A stretch of DNA of 9,834 nt from NCBI GenBank assembly GCA_964506645.1, contig CAZDML010000076.1, positions 1 through 9,834 of the forward strand, written 5' to 3'. Made by a program: the position numbers and the translations under genes. Below the pieces are notes generated by a model. The model was not told the origin of the DNA. It searched no databases and worked only from the letters and a program-made list of their open reading frames with translations. Source of the DNA: CAZDML01 sp964506645 (GTDB lineage Bacteria > Elusimicrobiota > Elusimicrobia > 2-01-FULL-59-12). Shown here in pieces: positions 1 through 5,911 of the stretch (the stretch's first letter is position 1; the number at the start of each line of letters is the position of its first letter).

Positions 1-287
1 ATCTACAGTTGAGCCGTCTACAGCGGACCTTTCATGCGCTTGAGCAGCGCGCTTCAGGCCATGTCATTTCACTGGTATTGCAAAAAAATGTTTTTACGTC
101 GCGATTAGTTCCGTTGCGGGAAAAGGTGTATCAACTGAGAGAAAATATTTTGTCAGATGCACTGCAGTTTGAAGCAGGTCGACGTATTCTACGTTCAATA
201 CAAGAGATTGTGGAATCGCTACGGTGTGTTGAAGATGCCTACCCTAAAAAAACTTCGTTCCTCGAACGGCTTTTCCCTATCGAATAA
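1..287 (+). CDS. 3' end of an unidentified protein gene (partial, open at left edge)
   Basis: The reading frame is open from the left edge of the window and ends at TAA 285-287, so this is most likely the C-terminal part of a longer gene. A TTG at position 9 could serve as a start, but in-frame codons continue to the left of it and no ribosome binding site is visible, so I do not treat it as the real start. The visible 94 or so residues are rich in Leu, Arg, Glu and Gln with heptad-like spacing. They look mostly alpha-helical, without membrane segments, Cys clusters or a recognisable catalytic motif; the tail ends in SFLERLFPIE. I do not recognise the family. The stop overlaps the 3' end of the minus-strand gene by 11 bases, a tail-to-tail arrangement that fits the tight packing of the region. 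Confidence 0.55.
   Translation, partial: LQLSRLQRTFHALEQRASGHVISLVLQKNVFTSRLVPLREKVYQLRENILSDALQFEAGRRILRSIQEIVESLRCVEDAYPKKTSFLERLFPIE
246..274 (-). terminator. Possible intrinsic terminator at the convergent gene junction
   Basis: An inverted repeat CGTTC/GAACG (256-260 and 264-268, loop of three bases) lies just downstream of the minus-strand stop codon at 277-279. Read on the minus strand, the hairpin is followed by AAG and a run of seven T (complement of 246-252), as expected for a factor-independent terminator of the membrane-protein gene. On the plus strand the hairpin is followed by GC and four T (271-274), so weak bidirectional activity is possible. The stem is only five base pairs (six with a G-T wobble) and lies inside the coding end of the plus-strand gene, so the call is tentative. 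Confidence 0.35.
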
Positions 288-1269
288 TCAGCCATCCGCG
301 CGCCGCCAGAAAATAGAGCGCTGAAGAAGCGACAAGACCCGTTCGTAAATGTTCACGCTGCGTTGCATGAACGCCCCACCACTGATTTTGCTGAAGCCAT
401 GGCTGCAACGTCACAGGTATCCAGATACTCCAAACCGCATTCCATACCAGAGAGTCCCCAAGCTGAATCATTAAAAGAAGCAGTGCTGCAATAGCACCAT
501 AATGAAGCCCATTGGCACGGCGTGTTTGAGTCATCTCTTTTATTGACAGCATGAGCGATTCCAGGCCGAGAATAAAAAAGAAAGGGGAGAAGGCAAAAAC
601 GGTCTTAATGAGGTATCCCCATCTGTCATTTATAAAATCGGGATGCACCCATAAACTCATTTGGTCCTGCCAGGCTGAATAAAATCCACGGGCATGGCCC
701 CAGGGGCCCCACCACGGCTCATACGTCCCAGAGAAACGCGCATATGCCAAGCAGGCACTCCAATACATGACACTACTGAACCCGATAACGCCTGCACACA
801 CCGCCAACGAATAATTCGGCCGGCGATTCCAGCGCGACCAGAGAAGCATTGCAGCAAAGAAGAGCAGCGCTCCACCCGTATGTTGTTTTAAAAGAAAAAC
901 GGCCGCTAACGTCAACAGCCCTCCCCGCATGAACGTCGACCAGGAATAGGTTTCGACCCAGAGCCATATCCATAGGCCGGCCAGTAAGGCAAACCACAGG
1001 GCATCCATCTCTTGATAGGCGGTCGGTCTCATCGTCCACGGGTTCATAAACCAAAAAAAGACCGCTACGCCTCCGCCCCACCCGGCTCGCGGCAACGGGG
1101 CACGTAAGCGTGCATTTTCAAACACGAATACACCTGTCAACAAAGCAAAAAGTAGGGTAGCGCATTGAAGGGGCAACGCATCGCTTTGCGAGGTTTGAAG
1201 GACCGCCAGGCCTGTATAGAGTAAACAACCACCCACATTAAACAGCGGAAGAGAATACCGACGATTCAT
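277..1269 (-). CDS. Polytopic membrane protein resembling a GT-C (ArnT/PMT-like) glycosyltransferase core
   Basis: The 330-residue product is very hydrophobic and Trp-rich, with roughly eight or nine likely membrane spans (for example about residues 8-25, 34-50, 66-76, 89-106, 115-127, 132-145, 153-176, 218-240 and 256-280). The order NPWTMRPTAYQEMD (76-89), then a span, then a span ending in LLKQHTG (126-132), resembles the middle of dolichyl-phosphate-mannose or polyprenol-sugar dependent glycosyltransferases of the GT39/ArnT kind. These move sugars from a lipid carrier on the outer face of the inner membrane. In such enzymes the catalytic Asp lies in a first periplasmic loop before this region. 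That loop is missing here, and the protein is shorter than the usual 450-600 residues. The ATG is fixed by an in-frame TAG five codons upstream and by the neighbouring divergent uvrC, so no longer N-terminus fits. It may be a degenerate or specialised relative. The family assignment is an inference from pattern only. Confidence 0.6.
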   Translation of the reverse strand: MNRRYSLPLFNVGGCLLYTGLAVLQTSQSDALPLQCATLLFALLTGVFVFENARLRAPLPRAGWGGGVAVFFWFMNPWTMRPTAYQEMDALWFALLAGLWIWLWVETYSWSTFMRGGLLTLAAVFLLKQHTGGALLFFAAMLLWSRWNRRPNYSLAVCAGVIGFSSVMYWSACLAYARFSGTYEPWWGPWGHARGFYSAWQDQMSLWVHPDFINDRWGYLIKTVFAFSPFFFILGLESLMLSIKEMTQTRRANGLHYGAIAALLLLMIQLGDSLVWNAVWSIWIPVTLQPWLQQNQWWGVHATQREHLRTGLVASSALYFLAARGWLIIR

Positions 1270-1275
1270 CTTTTT

Positions 1276-1304
1276 AGGATACTACAGCGCTGTCCTTCAC
1301 ACAA
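1276..1304 (-). promoter_or_regulatory. Candidate promoter for the minus-strand membrane-protein gene, start-proximal
   Basis: On the minus strand a TTGTGT hexamer (complement of 1299-1304) and a TATCCT hexamer (complement of 1276-1281) are separated by 17 bases, and the ATG follows the second hexamer after 6 bases. TATCCT matches four of six consensus -10 positions and TTGTGT three of six -35 positions. Transcription would then start at or within a base or two of the A of the ATG, giving a leaderless message. No clear Shine-Dalgarno is present, only AAAAAG directly before the ATG. This is inferred from hexamer match and spacing alone. Confidence 0.35.
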
Positions 1305-1320
1305 GCCTTCTAAAAACCCG

Positions 1321-1329
1321 TGTTATACT
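1321..1329 (+). promoter_or_regulatory. Extended -10 element abutting the uvrC start codon
   Basis: The sequence TGTTATACT is a TG-n-TATACT extended -10 box (five of six consensus positions plus the TG at -15/-14). It ends six bases before the uvrC ATG at 1336, so a transcript starting at the usual distance would begin at the ATG itself. No convincing -35 is found at 16-18 bases, which is tolerable for an extended -10 promoter. There is no Shine-Dalgarno between here and the ATG. It shares the 66-base divergent region with the promoter of the minus-strand gene. Confidence 0.5.
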
Positions 1330-1335
1330 CAAACT

Positions 1336-2649
1336 ATGGATCTGAGCATGCTGCCTCATGCCCCGGGGGTGTACTTAATGCGCGACAGCGCAGGCACTAT
1401 TCTTTACGTTGGGAAAGCGCGCGACTTGGCCAAGCGAGTCGCCTCCTACTTTGTAAACAAAAGCGACCATGCACCTAAAATCAATATTCTTGTCACAGCG
1501 ATTCATCATATTGACTATATTCCGACAGCCAGTGAACGCGAAGCTCTGATCGTAGAACAACGTCTCATCCGACAAATCCAGCCGCATTACAACACGATGT
1601 GGCGCGATGATAAAAGCTACCCATACATCAAACTCACGGTCCAAGAAGATTTTCCACGGCTCTATATCACGCGCAAAAAAATCAGAGATGGGGCTCTGTA
1701 TTTCGGGCCCTATCCCCAAGTCCACAGCATGCGCAAGCTCCTTGTGTATCTCTGGAAACATAAATTTTTTCCGCTACGCCCGTGTAAATATGAGTTTTCA
1801 GTAGCACAGCCGTTGCCTCTTGAAAAAGCAAAACAATGTCTCTACTACCACACCCGCGAGTGTCCAGCGCCCTGCGTTGGGCGCGTCAGCAAAGAGCAGT
1901 ACAACCACATCACGGCAAACGTCAAACATTTTTTCGAAGGGCACTACAAACCCTTGATGATACAGTGGGAACAGGAAATGAAAGAGGCCTCCAAGAAGCA
2001 AAATTATGAGCGAGCCGCTCAGCTGCGTGACAACCTGGGAGCACTCCAACACATGGATGAGCGCGTCACTTTGCGTCAGATCGACATCGCAGATGTCGCT
2101 GGATTTGTGGATATGTCACGTGCCGTAACCGATTTACAGAAAGCCCTTGACCTCCATTATCCTCCGCAGCGTATGGAATGTTTTGATATCTCCCACATAC
2201 AAGGCACCGAACCCGTAGCATCCATGGTTATTTTTGATCGCGGCAAACCAATGAAATCCGGATACCGTACGTTCAAAATTAAAACAGTTGTAGGTATTGA
2301 TGATTTCGCCAGTATGGCAGAGGTTGTCGGACGGCGCTACCGTCGCCTACTTGCTGAAAAAGCCCCATTGCCTGATTTAATTTTAATCGATGGGGGAAAA
2401 GGTCAACTTTCCTCTGCTGCTAAAGCCTTGAAAGAGGTTTTCAAAGAGGCTCAGCCGAGGCGCCGAATACCCGAAATCGCCTCGTTGGCGAAACAGCATG
2501 AAGAACTCTTTGTCCCTGAGCGCTCCAACTCGATCTGCCTACCCAAAGACTCGGCCGCGCTGCATCTGGTGCAACATATCCGGGATGAAGCGCATCGATT
2601 CGCGATTACCTTCCACCGCAAAAGACGCGCAAAGGCTTCCTTTCAGTAG
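1336..2649 (+). CDS. uvrC: Compact UvrC excinuclease subunit lacking the central region and C-terminal (HhH)2 domain
   Basis: UvrC makes the 3' and 5' incisions around bulky lesions during UvrABC nucleotide excision repair in the cytoplasm. The 437-residue product has, in order: a GIY-YIG nuclease domain (GVY at 11-13, YVG at 24-26, Glu74); four cysteines, Cys150, Cys168, Cys176 and Cys180, in the place of the known UvrC [4Fe-4S] ligands; a UVR (UvrB-binding) motif at about 205-240; and the RNase H-like endonuclease with its triad Asp284 (ECFDISH), Asp352 (LIDGGKGQ) and His420 (RDEAH). UvrC is usually about 600 residues. Here about 115 residues between the UVR motif and the endonuclease domain are absent compared with E. 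coli, and the protein stops right after HRKRRAKASFQ, where the (HhH)2 DNA-binding domain normally follows. Only 23 bases separate it from the next gene, so there is no room for a frameshifted tail. It appears to be first in the plus-strand operon and has no Shine-Dalgarno. Confidence 0.93.
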   Translation: MDLSMLPHAPGVYLMRDSAGTILYVGKARDLAKRVASYFVNKSDHAPKINILVTAIHHIDYIPTASEREALIVEQRLIRQIQPHYNTMWRDDKSYPYIKLTVQEDFPRLYITRKKIRDGALYFGPYPQVHSMRKLLVYLWKHKFFPLRPCKYEFSVAQPLPLEKAKQCLYYHTRECPAPCVGRVSKEQYNHITANVKHFFEGHYKPLMIQWEQEMKEASKKQNYERAAQLRDNLGALQHMDERVTLRQIDIADVAGFVDMSRAVTDLQKALDLHYPPQRMECFDISHIQGTEPVASMVIFDRGKPMKSGYRTFKIKTVVGIDDFASMAEVVGRRYRRLLAEKAPLPDLILIDGGKGQLSSAAKALKEVFKEAQPRRRIPEIASLAKQHEELFVPERSNSICLPKDSAALHLVQHIRDEAHRFAITFHRKRRAKASFQ

Positions 2650-2660
2650 CGCTTTCTTCG

Positions 2661-2666
2661 TAAAAT
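2661..2666 (+). promoter_or_regulatory. -10-like TAAAAT six bases before the M16 peptidase GTG start
   Basis: TAAAAT (five of six consensus -10 positions) is followed by six bases and then the GTG start at 2673, the same spacing as at uvrC. The first three bases (TAA) are also the in-frame stop that limits the peptidase N-terminus. There is no Shine-Dalgarno in the 23-base gap. The upstream -35 region (TTCCTT or TCCTTT at 17-18 bases) is poor, so this may be a weak internal promoter giving a leaderless transcript, or a chance match. Confidence 0.35.
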
Positions 2667-2672
2667 CACTTC

Positions 2673-4163
2673 GTGAAATCAGCACATGCCATTCTTCTTT
2701 TCCTTCTAAGCGCTTCCCCTCTCATCGCAGCCTCAAAGCCCCTGCAAGAGCGTGTGGTGGAGCACACCTGCGCCAACGGCATTAAACTTTTAATACTTGA
2801 ACGCCATTTTTCTCCAACTGTCGCTATTCGGATGATGTTCCGGACTGGCTCTGTGGATGAAGTCTCCGGAAAAACGGGCCTGGCACACATGTTTGAGCAT
2901 ATGATGTTTAAAGGAACGCGAACCCTGGGAACCAAAAACTTTGCGGCAGAAGCGCCGCTATTAAAAGAACTTTCCACCCTGCACGAACAACTCGACAAAG
3001 AGAAGGCAAAGAACGAAAAAGCAGATCAACCCAGAATTTCTCACCTCCTGGACCGTATTCGCCAAATCGAAGAAAAAGCTGCTCCGCTTATCAAAGAAAA
3101 CGAACTTTGGGAACTGTATACGCAGGAAGGAGCCAGCGGGCTCAATGCGGCGACCTCCAGCGACTTTACGCAATATGTGGTTGACCTTCCATCGAATAAG
3201 CTTGAACTGTGGGCTCTCCTCGATTCCGATCGTCTACGCAATCCCGTTTTTCGTCAGTTCTATCAAGAGCGTGAGGTCGTCAAGGAAGAGCGGCGTATGC
3301 GAGTCGACAGCAATCCTGACGGGAAACTGTATGAAAACTTCCTGGCCACGGCTTACTCCGCACATCCCTACGCACACCCCACCATTGGTTGGGAATCCGA
3401 TTTAGATCGCTTAAACATGCAGGATTTAGAAGATTTCTACCGTCGGCACTATACGCCCGAGCGCCTCACTATCGTGATTGTTGGAGATGTGAAGGCGGAT
3501 GCCGTGATTGCTATGGTTGATAAATATTTTGGCTCCTGGAAAGCGTCCTCACAGGGTGTTCCATGGCCGATCAGCAATGAACCCCCACAAACAGGGCCCC
3601 GGCGGACAGAAGTGAAGTTTGATGCACAACCCCGGGTTTTTATTGGCTATCACATACCGACCTATCCGCACCCGGACCATGCGGCACTCTACGTGCTGGC
3701 TCAACTTCTAGGTTCTGGGACGACCTCTCGCCTCTATAAAAATTTAGTAGAGAAAAAGGGTGTTGCAGCCAGCGTATCTGTTGGACAAGATACTCCCGGC
3801 GAACGCTATGCATCTCTTTTCACAATTGACGCACAAACGCGCTTTCCACGCACCGTCAACGATCTTGAGGCCGCTATTCATGCGGAAATCGACCGCCTCA
3901 AAAATGAACCCATTGAATCCTGGGAACTCGAAAAAGTACGTGCCAACCTGGATATATCGCTCTTAAATATATTGCAAACCAATGGGGGAATGGCAGGAAC
4001 ACTGGCTTACACACAGACCATATTTGGCGACTGGCGTTATATCCAAAAAATACAAGAGGCCATTAACCGTATCACGAGCGAGGATGTGCAGCGGGTAGCG
4101 AAAACCTATTTAACCCGAGACAATGAAACAACGGCTGTTCTCGTACCCCTCCAAAAACCATGA
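2673..4163 (+). CDS. Exported M16 family zinc metallopeptidase, catalytic subunit
   Basis: This is a zinc peptidase of the insulinase/pitrilysin family. It has a Sec signal peptide (hydrophobic residues 6-19, likely cleavage near Ala19-Ala20), so it acts in the periplasm or at the envelope. The inverted zinc motif HxxEH is intact (His72, Glu75, His76), and the distal ligand lies in EVVKEERRMRVD (Glu206, possibly Glu205). Between them sits a charged helical insertion, about residues 93-142, that looks like a coiled-coil hairpin and pushes the third ligand further away than the roughly 75 residues usual for the family. I have seen such insertions in some bacterial M16 members. The second M16 lobe keeps the Arg of the Arg/Tyr substrate-binding pair (Arg353 in TTSRLYK), but the Tyr position is Ala366 (GVAASVS). 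The GTG start is fixed by the upstream in-frame TAA (2661-2663) and by the signal peptide. It overlaps the next gene by ATGA, fitting coupled translation of a heterodimer. The natural substrate is unknown. Confidence 0.92.
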   Translation: MKSAHAILLFLLSASPLIAASKPLQERVVEHTCANGIKLLILERHFSPTVAIRMMFRTGSVDEVSGKTGLAHMFEHMMFKGTRTLGTKNFAAEAPLLKELSTLHEQLDKEKAKNEKADQPRISHLLDRIRQIEEKAAPLIKENELWELYTQEGASGLNAATSSDFTQYVVDLPSNKLELWALLDSDRLRNPVFRQFYQEREVVKEERRMRVDSNPDGKLYENFLATAYSAHPYAHPTIGWESDLDRLNMQDLEDFYRRHYTPERLTIVIVGDVKADAVIAMVDKYFGSWKASSQGVPWPISNEPPQTGPRRTEVKFDAQPRVFIGYHIPTYPHPDHAALYVLAQLLGSGTTSRLYKNLVEKKGVAASVSVGQDTPGERYASLFTIDAQTRFPRTVNDLEAAIHAEIDRLKNEPIESWELEKVRANLDISLLNILQTNGGMAGTLAYTQTIFGDWRYIQKIQEAINRITSEDVQRVAKTYLTRDNETTAVLVPLQKP

Positions 4164-5578
4164 AACGACTTCTCATCATCGGATGTCTCTTGGCACAGTC
4201 TCTACCGGCTCAGGCAAACGCTCCCGTGCTTCCCGTTTTTCCAACACTCCAGTTTCATCCGCCGAAACCTGAACGTTATGTCCTAGACAATGGCCTCACC
4301 GTCCTCCTGTTGGAAGACCGGGAACTACCGCTGATCCGGACGCAAATCATGATCAAAGGCGGCACGCAGTATGATCCAGCCGACAAAGTAGGACTTGCCG
4401 CGGTTTTTGCCGCCGCCATGGAACAGGGGGGAAGCGCAACACGTTCACCCGATACGATCGAGAAAATTCTCGCGCGGACCGGCGCGAACATTGGTTTCAA
4501 CGTAGCCCTGGAAGAATATTCGGGATCTATGAACTGCCGAACGCAGGATTTCGACACGGTCTTTGAGATTTTTGCGGATTTATTGCGAAATCCGTCCTTT
4601 GATTCTAAATTTGTGAATTTAGAAAAAGCCAAACAAATGGAAGCACTCCGGCGTGTCTATGACGAGCCCGATGATATGGCACGTCGAGAATTTCGAAAGC
4701 TCATTTACGGCCCCGCTCATCCCTACGCCCGTATTCCGTCCCCTTTGAGTCTGAAGGCCATCAAACGTAGCGATCTTGATGCTTATAAGACCCGTTATAT
4801 CTTGCCCAACGCTACGATTCTGGCCATTTCAGGCGACTTTGAAAGTTCCATCATGAAGCAGAAAATTAAAAAAGTGTTTGGAGATTGGCCGCGCGGGACC
4901 CTTGCCGATTTAAGAATACCAGAGGTCTCCTCTTCCGTCGATAAAGGTGTCTACTACATCTCTAAATCGCTGCCGCAAAGCCAAATTCGCATGGGACACC
5001 TGGGCTTCGCTCGCCACAATCCGGACCATTTCGCCTGGGAAGTTTTTAACGAGCTCTGGGGTGGAGACAGCACATCGCGTCTTTTTAAGACGGTCCGCAC
5101 TGAAAAAGGTCTAGCGTATGCTGTGGCCAGCGCTTATTCAGAACCCGCAAACCTCGGACTTATCGTCACGATTTGCCAAACGCGCGGTCCCGAAACAACG
5201 GAAGCCATTCGTTTGATCCAGCAGATTAATCAGGAAATGACACGAGCGCCATTTTCTCCTATGGAGATCTCTCGCGCGAAGCAAGCCATTATGAACCGCT
5301 ATATTCAAAATTTCACATCGAGTGCTCAAATTGCTGGGGAACGAATGACGATGGAATTTTATGGCTTTCCGGAGAATTATCTCGACACCTATCCAAATAA
5401 AATCAGCGCCATTACAACAACCGAACTGGCTCGGGTCGCCAGTCGTTATCTGAAGCCGGATCAATCGACGCTTCTGGTCATTGGAGATCTCAGCACCTTC
5501 CGTAAACCTCTATCCATGTTCGGTCGCGTTAAAGAAGTAAAATTACAGCCCATTCTGATGGAGGATACGCGATGGTGA
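4160..5578 (+). CDS. Exported M16 family non-catalytic partner subunit
   Basis: This 472-residue M16-fold protein has an N-terminal signal peptide (hydrophobic core about residues 4-17, likely cleavage after AQA at 17-19). The zinc motif is gone: the three positions of HxxEH are Ala81, Ala84 and Ala85 in GLAAVFAAAMEQGG. The Arg/Tyr pair of the second lobe is intact instead (Arg307 in TSRLFK, Tyr320 in GLAYAV). This is the pattern of the inactive, substrate-holding subunit of heterodimeric M16B peptidases, in which catalysis and substrate binding are divided between subunits, as also in the mitochondrial processing peptidase. The ATG overlaps the stop of the catalytic subunit gene (ATGA) and no Shine-Dalgarno precedes it, so translation is probably coupled and subunit amounts matched. 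It lacks the coiled-coil insertion of its partner. A cysteine at residue 9 is too close to the N-terminus for a convincing lipoprotein signal. Confidence 0.9.
   Translation: MKRLLIIGCLLAQSLPAQANAPVLPVFPTLQFHPPKPERYVLDNGLTVLLLEDRELPLIRTQIMIKGGTQYDPADKVGLAAVFAAAMEQGGSATRSPDTIEKILARTGANIGFNVALEEYSGSMNCRTQDFDTVFEIFADLLRNPSFDSKFVNLEKAKQMEALRRVYDEPDDMARREFRKLIYGPAHPYARIPSPLSLKAIKRSDLDAYKTRYILPNATILAISGDFESSIMKQKIKKVFGDWPRGTLADLRIPEVSSSVDKGVYYISKSLPQSQIRMGHLGFARHNPDHFAWEVFNELWGGDSTSRLFKTVRTEKGLAYAVASAYSEPANLGLIVTICQTRGPETTEAIRLIQQINQEMTRAPFSPMEISRAKQAIMNRYIQNFTSSAQIAGERMTMEFYGFPENYLDTYPNKISAITTTELARVASRYLKPDQSTLLVIGDLSTFRKPLSMFGRVKEVKLQPILMEDTRW
5560..5564 (+). promoter_or_regulatory. Shine-Dalgarno GGAGG for the alkyltransferase gene
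   Basis: GGAGG lies seven bases before the ATG at 5572, inside the last codons of the upstream M16 gene. It is the only strong Shine-Dalgarno I find before any start in the window. It shows that the organism does use such sites for an operon-internal gene and so makes their absence at uvrC, the first M16 gene and secA more notable. It also decides the ATG at 5572 over the in-frame GTG at 5575, which would be too close. Confidence 0.7.
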
Positions 5579-5901
5579 TCCCAGCATCTATCCGAAAGAA
5601 GATGAAAGAGTACCCCACTTTTTATCAGCAGGTCTGGGCTATCTGCGCAAAAATCCCGAGGGGGGAAGTGCGGACATATGGTTGGATTGCGAAGAAAATA
5701 GGCAGACCGCAGTCTGCGCGAGCGGTGGGGCGTGCGCTTGGCGCCAATCCTTTTGCCCCAACTATTCCCTGCCACCGTGTTGTAGGCACTAACGGCCAAA
5801 TGACGGGATATTCCGGACCCGGCGGCATTACAATGAAAAGGGAAATGTTGCGTAAAGAAGGTGCTTTATCCGCAGAAGAGACCCGCGTTTTGTTAAAATA
5901 G
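5572..5901 (+). CDS. Minimal O6-alkylguanine-DNA alkyltransferase / ATL-size protein with active-site Cys
   Basis: The 109-residue protein is the DNA-binding and catalytic domain of the methylated-DNA-protein-cysteine methyltransferase family, without the N-terminal domain of Ogt or Ada. It should remove alkyl groups from O6-guanine by transfer to its own cysteine. The active site PCHRV is intact (Cys67). Family landmarks sit at the distances seen in human AGT: Tyr36 (RTYGW), the base-flipping Arg50 (ARAVG), Asn59 (NP) and Glu96 (KEG). In size it matches alkyltransferase-like proteins (ATL, such as E. coli YbaZ), but those have Trp or another residue in place of the Cys. So it is either a single-domain active alkyltransferase or an ATL ancestor type that hands lesions to excision repair. 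It starts inside the end of the M16 partner gene (7-base overlap) behind a good Shine-Dalgarno, and shares the operon with uvrC. Confidence 0.88.
   Translation: MVIPASIRKKMKEYPTFYQQVWAICAKIPRGEVRTYGWIAKKIGRPQSARAVGRALGANPFAPTIPCHRVVGTNGQMTGYSGPGGITMKREMLRKEGALSAEETRVLLK
5891..5899 (+). promoter_or_regulatory. Extended -10-like element before secA
   Basis: TGTTAAAAT is a TG-n-TAAAAT extended -10 box lying across the last codons and stop of the alkyltransferase gene. Twelve bases separate it from the secA ATG, so a transcript would carry a leader of about five or six bases at most. No -35 hexamer with good spacing is seen. The sequence between it and the ATG (AGCCCCCTCAAA) has no Shine-Dalgarno. 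This would give secA-lnt a promoter of its own inside the operon. Confidence 0.4.
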
Positions 5902-5911
5902 CCCCCTCAAA

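Noticed and set aside
773..1081. Open frame on the minus strand inside the membrane-protein gene
   Set aside because: It lies in another frame of a gene with coherent membrane-protein features, and its composition looks like a shadow.
1296..1301. TTCACA as a -35 box for uvrC
   Set aside because: The spacing to TATACT is 22 bases, too long for a normal promoter.
2666..2676. Small inverted repeat TCAC-TTC-GTGA over the GTG start of the M16 gene
   Set aside because: The stem is only four base pairs and would be very weak; a regulatory hairpin is not supportable.
2640..2680. Possible frameshift hiding a missing UvrC C-terminal (HhH)2 domain
   Set aside because: The next gene starts 23 bases after the uvrC stop with a clear signal peptide, and no HhH-like sequence is found in other frames there, so the short C-terminus is real.
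4160..4190. Lipoprotein signal in the second M16 protein (Cys at residue 9 after LLIIG)
   Set aside because: The cysteine is too near the N-terminus and the lipobox is poor; an ordinary signal peptidase I site after AQA fits better.
5461..5799. Minus-strand open frame opposite the end of the M16 gene and the alkyltransferase gene
   Set aside because: It is antisense to two genes with conserved motifs and shows no protein-like features or start signals.
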